Shown one piece after another: positions 1 through 5,906 of a DNA stretch of 9,630 bases. The translations under genes were made by a program, and so were the position numbers. The notes under the pieces are model-generated. The model had not been told where the DNA came from. It made no database searches and saw only the letters and a program-made list of their open reading frames with translations. This DNA is from Desulfovibrio sp. (GTDB lineage Bacteria > Desulfobacterota > Desulfovibrionia > Desulfovibrionales > Desulfovibrionaceae): NCBI GenBank assembly GCA_031275955.1, contig JAISNZ010000159.1, positions 1 through 9,630 on the forward strand, given 5' to 3'. The stretch's first letter is position 1, and each line of letters starts with the position of its first letter.

Positions 1-432
1 GCCCTGGGCAAGCCTTGGCTCACCGTGCGTGACGCGCTGCAAGGCTTGCCTGACCCAAGGGATAAAAAAGCCGCCGCGTTGCACAGCAACCACATTTTCC
101 AGCCCGGAGCGCGTGTTTATGCCGGGCATACGGGCAGCCCTCTGGACTTACCCGCCAAGACGCTGAAAGCGGGCGACCACGGCGTACCCGGCGGCGAAAA
201 CATGCTGGTCATGCCTTCCGGTGAAGTACGGTACTTCACGGTCAGGGAATCCGCTCGGCTGCAAACTTTCCCTGATACCTATGTTTTCCACGGCTCATGG
301 ACGGAGACTATGCGTCAGCTTGGCAACGCCGTTCCGGTGGCCTTGGCCCGCATCATGGCGGGCAGCATCGCGGAAAAGTTGATTGAAGCCGAAACCAAGC
401 AACTCATAGCCAAGATGAAGCGGGCGGCCTGA
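1..432 (+). CDS. C5-cytosine DNA methyltransferase, C-terminal part (5' end outside window)
   Basis: This is the last 143 residues of a DNA (cytosine-5) methyltransferase; the frame is open from base 1, so the true start lies to the left. Visible signatures are the end of the variable target-recognition region with PAKTL (nt 151-165), then RYFTVRESARLQTFPD (from nt 229), and the final conserved motif X, RQLGNAVPV (nt 313-339). Motifs IX-X pack back onto the SAM-binding fold. The catalytic PCQ and ENV motifs would be in the missing part. Its stop codon overlaps the next ATG (TGATG), a Eco29kI-like nuclease, so this enzyme very probably protects host DNA from that nuclease. By homology of the partner, the pair may recognise CCGCGG; that is inference, since the target-recognition domain is mostly absent here. 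Family assignment is firm; specificity is not. Confidence 0.93.
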   Translation, partial: ALGKPWLTVRDALQGLPDPRDKKAAALHSNHIFQPGARVYAGHTGSPLDLPAKTLKAGDHGVPGGENMLVMPSGEVRYFTVRESARLQTFPDTYVFHGSWTETMRQLGNAVPVALARIMAGSIAEKLIEAETKQLIAKMKRAA

Positions 433-1040
433 TGGATATAAAACCCTACAATCCTCTTGATAAGATGAACCTCGGCGGCAGCGTGGCCGACGCCATGCTG
501 GAAAGCGCCGTGCACCCCTTGGGCGGACTGGAACCATTCAACGGAGCTGGTATCTACGCCATTTACTACACGGGCGACTTTGAGGCGTATAAGCCCCTGG
601 CGACGAAGAATAAGGACGGCAAATTTGAAGCCCCTATCTATGTGGGCAAAGCCGTTCCCCCAGGCGCGCGGAAAGGAAACTTCGGCCTTGATTCCGAACC
701 CGGCCCGGCCCTATACAAGCGCCTTCAAGAGCATGCCGAAAGCGTGAACTTGGTTAACAGCTTGAAAATTGAGGATTTCTTTTGCCGCTTCTTGGTGGTG
801 GACGATATTTGGATCCCCTTGGGTGAATCCTTGCTCATCGCAAAATTCGCGCCGATTTGGAACAAGCTTATCGACGGATTCGGAAACCATGACCCCGGCA
901 AAGGACGATACGAGGGCGCGCGCCCCAAGTGGGATACGCTGCATCCTGGCCGAGGGTGGGCAGGCAAATGCGCCGCAAGGGTTGAGCCTCCGGAGCAGAT
1001 TGCGGAAGAGATTAAGGCATATTTTCGAGGAAACGTTTAA
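432..1040 (+). CDS. Type II restriction endonuclease, GIY-YIG family, Eco29kI-like
   Basis: A complete 202-residue GIY-YIG nuclease, close to the size of Eco29kI. The core is seen as GIYAIYY (residues 40-46) and YVGK (70-73, in place of YIG). Further candidate active-site residues are R97 and H101 in RLQEH, E132 in GES and N144 in WNKL. The R-to-H distance of 4 and E-to-N distance of 12 agree with the catalytic residues I recall for Eco29kI (R104/H108, E142/N154). The block from N144 to about residue 175, rich in G, D, H and W, is also characteristic of the Eco29kI group. Eco29kI, NgoAIII and MraI cut CCGCGG, so that is the likely target. The ATG overlaps the methyltransferase stop by one base and has no strong Shine-Dalgarno sequence, suggesting translational coupling that keeps nuclease synthesis behind methylase synthesis. 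The next gene is convergent, so the pair ends here. Confidence 0.92.
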   Translation: MDIKPYNPLDKMNLGGSVADAMLESAVHPLGGLEPFNGAGIYAIYYTGDFEAYKPLATKNKDGKFEAPIYVGKAVPPGARKGNFGLDSEPGPALYKRLQEHAESVNLVNSLKIEDFFCRFLVVDDIWIPLGESLLIAKFAPIWNKLIDGFGNHDPGKGRYEGARPKWDTLHPGRGWAGKCAARVEPPEQIAEEIKAYFRGNV

Positions 1041-1088
1041 ATGACCCGGACGCTACGGTAAAATGGAAGTACCCGGTTTGTGCCGTGC

Positions 1089-1112
1089 CGCTCAGATTTT
1101 GGTTGTTGAGCG
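1089..1112. terminator. Weak inverted repeat between convergent genes
   Basis: CGCTCA (1089-1094) and TGAGCG (1107-1112) form a 6-bp stem with a 12-nt loop in the 110-bp gap where the restriction gene and the large minus-strand gene converge. The position suits a shared terminator, but neither strand has a clear T run after the stem, so this is a weak call. Nothing else recognisable lies in 1041-1150. Confidence 0.2.
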
Positions 1113-1150
1113 TGGCCCTTCTCATCTCAACCCAGGCTATGAACACACGT

Positions 1151-3607
1151 CTACATATCTCGACCGTAATAACGTTGTGCTTTTGCCACAGCGGTTCTAG
1201 ACTCTTGGAGAACGATTCTTTTAATTTTTGGCAAAACCTCTAATACCCCCCTAGATCGATTAGCCTGCAAAACATTTTGCTCCAATGTCTCACAATAGTC
1301 TAAAAATATCGACAGTCTCTCTGAACGCAATTCCATTCTCCTTGCAATGTCTCTTTCTGTTTCAATTGATATGGTAATATCAGATAGTTTTTCCCAGTAT
1401 TCTTTATCTTCAATTGCAGTATCAAGAAGGCATGATTCAGTATACACAAATGTAGTAGGCAAAATTTTGCATAGATACCCGCCGCTTCTTGTACAAGCCA
1501 TCGTTCCATCTCTAGTAATGGCTCCAGAAGGTTCAGAGACAATTAGAGAGTTTTTTAAAAGAGTTGTGAGGACGCTGATTGTTTGATCTTCTGACGCCCC
1601 ATAGCTAGTAAATACAGAAATAATGTCTGCAACCTGCACATGCATCGTATCACTGTTTTGCGCCATGTATGATAAATACGTTAGGACATGGAGACGGATC
1701 AGGCGGAGCTTTTTAACGCCAAGACGAGAGTCGAAGATATTTATAATTTCAGCCCTCTCTTCCTTATAATGCCTCCATTGCCCCAAGGCAGCTCCTTTGA
1801 AAACTTCATGGAAGGGGAATGCATACGTGGTATTATCTGCAATATACGCTTTAAGTGCCCTGTCTGCCTGAATATGACCGGATGTTAAAAAGTTTGATAC
1901 AAGGCTTAAGCCTCGCCGAATATTCGACCCTGCTATTGATTCAATAAAATCACCAGCATTTCCACCTAATATGCTTTTTTGGACTATATCAAAAAAAATG
2001 CTCATGTCGTTGACAGTGAAATGCATATCATTGGAAAGATAAATTTCAGCTCGCGTATCCTTTAAGATTTGCTTTGCGTACTCAAGACGGGTGGAAAGAA
2101 CTTCTTTAAATGGTGGTGGATCTATCCAAAGCTTTCGCAATTCATAAGCGTCAAATACAGATTCATTTTTGTGTTTAATAAACGTTCTATCACGAAGGCT
2201 AACAATTACATGGCATTTCACTCTTTTTGAAATTGACAAACCCTCTGAAAAAACTGCTTTCTCCAATTCGCTATTTTCATACAAATCGACGTTATCAAGT
2301 ATAAGGATGCATGGGCGTTGGCTAGAAATATAAGTTAACAATTTATCGACATATGGCTCTACGTTTTCATAATCTTTGGTGATGAGCCGTGTCACAGCTT
2401 CTTTAAATTCAGGTGAATCTTTATCAAGCAAACCTAAAGGACCACGAGCTAGCGCACTAATTTCATTTTCATATGCGGGGGCAACTAGATGTTTATAATC
2501 GGTTTCAAAAACGGCGTTTTCGGTGCCAAGGTAGTCTTTTAGCTTTTGGTAAAGAAATGCTCGTGGGTGGCCAGCTTGCCCCATGCTCTCAAAGTCAATA
2601 GTTATCCATGCTGCTCGAAGGCATGCAAGCGTACTCCGTCCAGAAATTTCCTCAAAATGTTTCAGATACGTAGATTTACCGGCACCAACAGGACCAATTA
2701 TTAGCGTCACAGGAGGCGCGTGATCTTCCTTGCGGGTCCTCGATATGATGTTCTCGAACCTATTTTTCTCTCTATCTCTTTTGATTCTCGGCGCAGGGGT
2801 TATAGATTCTGGCTTAGGGTCAGCAATATACATGTTCAATTGTGAATCAAATTTTGTTCTAGCCTCTGTTGTAATGAAACAACGCCTAAGCGATTCAATG
2901 TTACTACTTATTGATTCAGCATATAAAGCATTATTAAGCGCAGGCACAATATGGTCAGCTATACTATTTCTATCAACACGTCCGTCAGCGTCACGAACTA
3001 TCGATCCGAGTCTTTCATCAACATCATAAACACTAATATTAGTAATATGTGAAATGCCAGTTTGCTCGACAGCATTATAAGATAAATCTAAAAATAGTCT
3101 TTCTGCGTCAGCAATATCTTCAAAAGGAAAATATATTTTGGCATGTTCAGTATCATATTTTGCATTTATAAAAAATAGGCACCAGCATTTACCGTTAGTA
3201 ACTATGGCAATATCAGCATCAACATCTCGCGTATATGTCTTTGCCTGTTTGATTGCTTCGCGTATTTCTACAGTTGAAAGAACAGGGCCGTTAATTTTTA
3301 GCTGTTTACGCTTTGTAAAGTTTGGAAATGTTGCTCCATAGCGCTTCGCTTCAACAACTATCGTAGTATCCCCAAGCGATAGGATATAATCTACATACCT
3401 TTCACCGTTCTCGTCATTAAATCTTTCTTCAACGCGGATATTTCCATGCCGCCAACATAAAACTTCACGAATAAATCGATCTATGACATCAAATCTAGTT
3501 TGGGCTTCATTCTCAGACGCAAGGTTATTGTCTCCGACAAATTTTTTAATCGCAGCATAATCCAATGCAGCCTGCCCCCAATCGCTGTGATTTTTTACCG
3601 CGTCCAT
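1151..3607 (-). CDS. PD-(D/E)XK nuclease fused to P-loop NTPase; putative defence effector
   Basis: I start it at the ATG at 3607 (818 residues), which has AGGGGGAG four bases upstream; an in-frame TTG at 3625 would add six residues but lacks such a site. Residues ~15-165 resemble the N-terminal nuclease domain of type I restriction HsdR: E34, D73 (VDYIL), E86-x-K88 (VEAKR) and QxxxY at Q121/Y125. Residues ~285-475 form a P-loop NTPase: Walker A GPVGAGKST at 305-313 (K311), Walker B CILILDNVD at 433-441 with D438 and D441, and SLRDR at 470-474 as a sensor-like strand. The rest is helical, with a probable winged helix around 635-715. There is no helicase core, so it is not an HsdR; the ATPase looks closer to KAP/STAND-type NTPases. 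The gene is far more AT-rich than its neighbours and beside a restriction-modification pair, suggesting acquisition and a role in phage or plasmid defence. That role is inference; I recognise no named family. Confidence 0.85.
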   Translation of the reverse strand: MDAVKNHSDWGQAALDYAAIKKFVGDNNLASENEAQTRFDVIDRFIREVLCWRHGNIRVEERFNDENGERYVDYILSLGDTTIVVEAKRYGATFPNFTKRKQLKINGPVLSTVEIREAIKQAKTYTRDVDADIAIVTNGKCWCLFFINAKYDTEHAKIYFPFEDIADAERLFLDLSYNAVEQTGISHITNISVYDVDERLGSIVRDADGRVDRNSIADHIVPALNNALYAESISSNIESLRRCFITTEARTKFDSQLNMYIADPKPESITPAPRIKRDREKNRFENIISRTRKEDHAPPVTLIIGPVGAGKSTYLKHFEEISGRSTLACLRAAWITIDFESMGQAGHPRAFLYQKLKDYLGTENAVFETDYKHLVAPAYENEISALARGPLGLLDKDSPEFKEAVTRLITKDYENVEPYVDKLLTYISSQRPCILILDNVDLYENSELEKAVFSEGLSISKRVKCHVIVSLRDRTFIKHKNESVFDAYELRKLWIDPPPFKEVLSTRLEYAKQILKDTRAEIYLSNDMHFTVNDMSIFFDIVQKSILGGNAGDFIESIAGSNIRRGLSLVSNFLTSGHIQADRALKAYIADNTTYAFPFHEVFKGAALGQWRHYKEERAEIINIFDSRLGVKKLRLIRLHVLTYLSYMAQNSDTMHVQVADIISVFTSYGASEDQTISVLTTLLKNSLIVSEPSGAITRDGTMACTRSGGYLCKILPTTFVYTESCLLDTAIEDKEYWEKLSDITISIETERDIARRMELRSERLSIFLDYCETLEQNVLQANRSRGVLEVLPKIKRIVLQESRTAVAKAQRYYGRDM

Positions 3608-3625
3608 AAGACTCCCCCTTAGCAA

Positions 3626-3650
3626 TATCCACCTACGTGGCCCGTGGATA
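3626..3650. promoter_or_regulatory. Inverted repeat in the leader of the nuclease-NTPase gene (possible operator)
   Basis: TATCCAC (3626-3632) and GTGGATA (3644-3650) are perfect 7-bp arms separated by 11 bases. They lie between the possible promoter at 3681-3708 and the ribosome-binding site, so they could bind a repressor or fold in the leader RNA. A second GTGG (3637-3640) inside the spacer gives an alternative pairing with the left arm. No regulator gene is visible nearby. Confidence 0.35.
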
Positions 3651-3680
3651 ACAGTCCAGTTCTTGATTTTTAACTCGTTT

Positions 3681-3708
3681 TAATAACTATCACATTCAGG
3701 GATTCAAT
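3681..3708 (-). promoter_or_regulatory. Possible promoter of the nuclease-NTPase gene
   Basis: On the minus strand TTGAAT (3703-3708) and TATTAA (3681-3686) are spaced by 16 bp in an AT-rich stretch about 75 bp upstream of the ATG. Both hexamers are imperfect matches to the sigma-70 consensus, and AT-rich DNA offers such matches by chance, so this is tentative. Confidence 0.28.
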
Positions 3709-3724
3709 GCCTCTTTATTTTTCC

Positions 3725-3745
3725 AGCGGGATAAGAGCGGGATAA
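3725..3745. repeat. Short tandem direct repeat beside the tRNA gene
   Basis: AGCGGGATAA occurs at 3725-3734 and again at 3736-3745, separated by a single G, giving an 11-bp period. It sits about 60-80 bp beyond the 3' end of the tRNA-Val gene, at the edge of the AT-rich block. Short direct repeats next to a tRNA-borne attachment site can be arm-type sites for a tyrosine recombinase. No integrase gene is in the window, so that reading is speculative. Confidence 0.5.
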
Positions 3746-3764
3746 AACACTCTTAAGACGCACA

Positions 3765-3794
3765 AAGGGGTTACGACTTTCATCGCAACCCCTT
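3765..3794 (-). terminator. Probable terminator of tRNA-Val
   Basis: On the minus strand a 12-bp stem AAGGGGTTGCGA / TCGTAACCCCTT, with one G-U wobble and a 6-nt loop, begins eight bases after the encoded CCA of the tRNA. Only a short T-containing tail (TTGTG) follows, so the U tract is weak, but the position and stem strength favour intrinsic termination of the tRNA transcript. Confidence 0.6.
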
Positions 3795-3802
3795 GATATT
3801 CC

Positions 3803-3878
3803 TGGTGGGCAGTACAGGACTTGAACCTGTGGCCCCCGCCGTGTGAAGACGGTGCTCTACCTGCTGAGCTAACTGCCC
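3803..3878 (-). tRNA. tRNA-Val (anticodon CAC)
   Basis: The 76-nt minus-strand sequence folds as a full cloverleaf. The acceptor stem is GGGCAGT/ACTGCCC, the D stem GCTC/GAGC, the anticodon stem CCGTC/GGCGG with one U-G pair, the variable loop has 5 nt, the T stem is ACAGG/CCTGT with loop TTCAAGT, the discriminator is A, and CCA is encoded. The anticodon loop TTCACAC puts CAC at positions 34-36 (plus-strand 3843-3845), which reads GUG valine codons. The 3' end faces the AT-rich accessory block, so the T-arm and acceptor 3' half may be the attachment core of an integrated element. Confidence 0.96.
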
Positions 3879-3900
3879 TTTCAAGGTGTCCTCTCATGGA

Positions 3901-3929
3901 TAGGTATAAAAAACCGTCCGGGTTGTCAA
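3901..3929 (-). promoter_or_regulatory. Promoter of tRNA-Val
   Basis: A perfect -35 TTGACA lies at 3924-3929 on the minus strand. The -10 is either TATACC (3903-3908, 15-bp spacer) or TACCTA (3901-3906, 17-bp spacer). It ends about 22-24 bases before the mature tRNA 5' end, leaving a short leader for RNase P to remove. This gives the tRNA its own start, separate from the transporter gene upstream. Confidence 0.65.
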
Positions 3930-3976
3930 AATATTTTCCGGCCTCGGCGTCCCCATCTGGCGGTCGCGCGGCCGCC

Positions 3977-4009
3977 GGCCCAAAATTGCAGGGGCGGCAG
4001 TTTTGGGCC
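3977..4009. terminator. Strong hairpin after the transporter gene (probable operon terminator)
   Basis: GGCCCAAAATTGC (3977-3989) pairs with GCAGTTTTGGGCC (3997-4009): 13 positions, 12 Watson-Crick, with a 7-nt loop. The odd position is a U-G wobble if read on the plus strand and an A-C mismatch on the minus strand. It lies 10 bp past the stop codon of the EamA gene. On the minus strand the stem is followed by GC-rich sequence rather than a T run, so it may stabilise the 3' end or terminate with Rho. Confidence 0.5.
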
Positions 4010-4019
4010 GCGATCCGCG

Positions 4020-4964
4020 TTACGGCGTGTCCGGTTCTTTCCTTCTCCTGACGGTGGAGGCGTCCCAGACGCACATGGCGATGGCGGCCAGACTTATGGC
4101 CGCGCCCGCGTAGCCCCAGGCGCTGGTGGGTCTGTCAAAGAGCAGCACATCCCAGGCAAAAGACAGGGCGGGCTGGAGCATCAGGAGCAATCCCCCCTGG
4201 GCCGCGGGCAGGAGGGGCAGCCCCTTGGACAGGAGCACCCAGCCCAGGGCCTGGACGCCGACGCCGCTGCAGACCATGAGCAGATTGTCCCGCAGTCCGT
4301 GGATTACAAGATCCTCGCCGCCCGCGATGCCGCCGAGCCCGGTAAAGAACACGGCGAAAAGGGAGATCATGCCCATGTTGGCCGTGGGCGACAGGAGATT
4401 CCCGCCGGAGCGGCTGCGGCGCAGGCTCAGGATGAAACCAGCGTAAAAAAGGGCGGACAGCAGGCCGGTGACCAGACCGAAGCAGATATCAAGGGTGATG
4501 TCGCCGATCCTGACGTCCAGAACAAGCCAGAGTCCCACGAAGACCAGAGGAATGGCCAGTTTCAGGCGAAGGCTCATCTTTTCCCGCAGAAAGAACGTCC
4601 CGTAGGCGGCCAGGAAAAAGATCTGAAAATTGGTCAGAATCGTGGCCAGACCCGGCCCCACATAGAGAATGCTCTGGTGCCAGGACAGGAGATCCAGGCT
4701 GAAAAACAAGGCCGCCCATAAGATCACGATGCCCATGTCCCGGCCGGGGAGAATCCGTTCCGAGCGGCAGCGGGCGATGCACAGGAGGGCCAGACTTCCC
4801 CAGATCATCCTGTAGCAGGCGATCATGGCGGGACCGGCATTGACGATCTTGACGAAGAGCGGAGCCGCGCTGATGACGGCGGCGCCGGCCAGGACAAGGA
4901 GGAGGCCCCTGACGGCGGGGGTGAGGAGGGGGGGCTGTCCGGGGGAGCTGGGGGCGTGTTTCAA
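4020..4964 (-). CDS. EamA/DMT-superfamily transporter
   Basis: A 314-residue inner-membrane protein with about ten predicted membrane helices (roughly residues 18-38, 45-64, 77-95, 103-127, 134-151, 159-180, 197-214, 225-246, 252-276 and 280-302), arranged as two EamA repeats. Each repeat ends in the usual pattern of a long hydrophobic helix, a charged/aromatic turn (REK near 127-129; DRP near 277-279) and a short final helix. The family exports or imports small metabolites; the substrate cannot be read from sequence. The start is TTG at 4964, preceded by GGAAAGG about eight bases upstream; I see no good ATG or GTG before the first helix. It begins 27 bp after mqnA on the same strand, so it is probably the last gene of the mqn operon and may move a pathway intermediate or a related aromatic acid. 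That link is inferred from position only. Confidence 0.88.
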   Translation of the reverse strand: MKHAPSSPGQPPLLTPAVRGLLLVLAGAAVISAAPLFVKIVNAGPAMIACYRMIWGSLALLCIARCRSERILPGRDMGIVILWAALFFSLDLLSWHQSILYVGPGLATILTNFQIFFLAAYGTFFLREKMSLRLKLAIPLVFVGLWLVLDVRIGDITLDICFGLVTGLLSALFYAGFILSLRRSRSGGNLLSPTANMGMISLFAVFFTGLGGIAGGEDLVIHGLRDNLLMVCSGVGVQALGWVLLSKGLPLLPAAQGGLLLMLQPALSFAWDVLLFDRPTSAWGYAGAAISLAAIAMCVWDASTVRRRKEPDTP

Positions 4965-4991
4965 GGTTTCGCCTTTCCAGGGAAAGAGGGT

Positions 4992-5906
4992 TTACAAAAA
5001 ACAGAGCGGGGGAACGGCGGCGATCTCGCCCGTCCGGGCCAGTTTTTCCCAGAAAAGGAGCAGTCCCTGCTCTTCCCCTTCGCCCAGGCGGTAAGACAGG
5101 CCGCGGAAGTAGGCCGCGCTTTCCTCCCGGCTCAGGGCGGGAAAGTCCCTTTCCGCCGCGTCCAGAATGCGTTCCCTGTGGCTCAGGCCCCAGTCGCGCG
5201 CTTGCCGGAGAAGTTCGGCCGGAGGGGGCGTCCGGGCGGGGAGGGCGCACAGGGAGCGATCCGCCGCCCAGAGTCCGAAGACAAAGGGCAGCCCGGTCCA
5301 CCGCCGCCAGGCTTCGCCCAGATCCAGACAGTGGGGATAGCCCGGATGGCGGCGCAGGCGCAGGGCTTCATCTCCGATGACCAGGAAGGCGTCCGGGGGG
5401 TAGGGGCCGGCGAGGGCTTCCGGGATGGTCCCCGCCTCCTGAAAGACCGTCAGGGAAAAATATTCCGTGCAGAGCAGGCGGAGCAGGGCGACAGAGGTAT
5501 GGCTCGCCGGGCTGACCAGAATCCGGCGGCCCTCCAGTTCTTCCAGAGGAAGGCGGGAGAGGAGCAGGACGCTTTGGACCGGCCCGTCGCTGACAATGGC
5601 CAGATCCCGCAGCAGAAAATAGCGTTCCGGCCGGCGGGCGTACTCGATGCTGGAGATGGAGGAGGCCAGAAGCTGCCCCGCGGCCAGAAGGGTGTTCAGG
5701 ACAGCCGGGGGCGCATGGACCAGCTCATAGTTGTGGGGCACGGCGCCGCACTCCAGGGCGTGGTAGACGGGCAGCACGTTAAGGTAGGCGATGCGTCCCA
5801 GCCGGAGCGCGGGGGGCAGCCGGAAGGCGTCCGCCCGGCCGGATTCCGGAGGGGAGGAGGGCCGGGGGCCTTCTCCGGCTGCCGGCGGAGGGAAGCGCCT
5901 GTTCAT
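4992..5906 (-). CDS. mqnA: Chorismate dehydratase MqnA (futalosine pathway)
   Basis: MqnA removes water from chorismate to give 3-[(1-carboxyvinyl)oxy]benzoate, the first committed step of menaquinone synthesis by the futalosine route, in the cytoplasm. The 304-residue protein has the family's two-lobed binding-protein-like fold signatures: LGRIAYLNVLPVYHAL (37-50) with the family-conserved Asn44, SSISSIEYA (82-90), SDGPVQSVLLLS (106-117), SHTSVALLRLL (135-145), LVIGDEAL (175-182) and the LGEAWRRWTGLPFVFGLWA segment (196-214). The first ~30 residues are a Pro/Arg-rich extension before the domain; I keep this ATG because GGGAGG sits seven bases upstream and because it overlaps the stop of the mqnE-mqnC gene as ATGA, showing tight translational coupling. 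Confidence 0.95.
   Translation of the reverse strand: MNRRFPPPAAGEGPRPSSPPESGRADAFRLPPALRLGRIAYLNVLPVYHALECGAVPHNYELVHAPPAVLNTLLAAGQLLASSISSIEYARRPERYFLLRDLAIVSDGPVQSVLLLSRLPLEELEGRRILVSPASHTSVALLRLLCTEYFSLTVFQEAGTIPEALAGPYPPDAFLVIGDEALRLRRHPGYPHCLDLGEAWRRWTGLPFVFGLWAADRSLCALPARTPPPAELLRQARDWGLSHRERILDAAERDFPALSREESAAYFRGLSYRLGEGEEQGLLLFWEKLARTGEIAAVPPLCFL

Larger units (their letters stand above)
1..3764. mobile_element. Putative genomic island inserted at tRNA-Val (right boundary)
   Basis: A restriction-modification pair and an AT-rich nuclease-NTPase gene form a block whose base composition differs from the GC-rich chromosomal genes to the right. In hand-counted 60-base lines, 2341-2400 has 24 G+C and 6001-6060 has 37. 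The block starts immediately beyond the 3' end of tRNA-Val, the classical island insertion site. The restriction pair itself is intermediate in composition, so the block may be a composite of separate acquisitions. No integrase, relaxase or second attachment site is visible in the window, so island status is inferred from composition, gene content and position. Confidence 0.45.

Noticed and set aside
1151..3607. Reading the large AT-rich gene as a type I restriction HsdR subunit.
   Set aside because: Only the nuclease domain is HsdR-like. The helicase motifs are missing and no hsdM or hsdS gene is adjacent.
1..3760. A second copy of the tRNA-Val 3' end that would mark the other end of an island.
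   Set aside because: I found no repeat of the plus-strand motif TGGTGGGCAGTACAGG left of 3800, so any partner site is outside the window.
1..3800. Absence of CCGCGG in the restriction-modification half, as possible site avoidance.
   Set aside because: With the lower GC content there, fewer than about one site would be expected by chance, so the absence carries no information.
3715..4074. A 119-residue minus-strand open frame overlapping the tRNA gene.
   Set aside because: It reads through the tRNA and its flanks; the SSAGRAPSSHGGGHRFKSC stretch is the familiar translation of a tRNA gene, not a protein.
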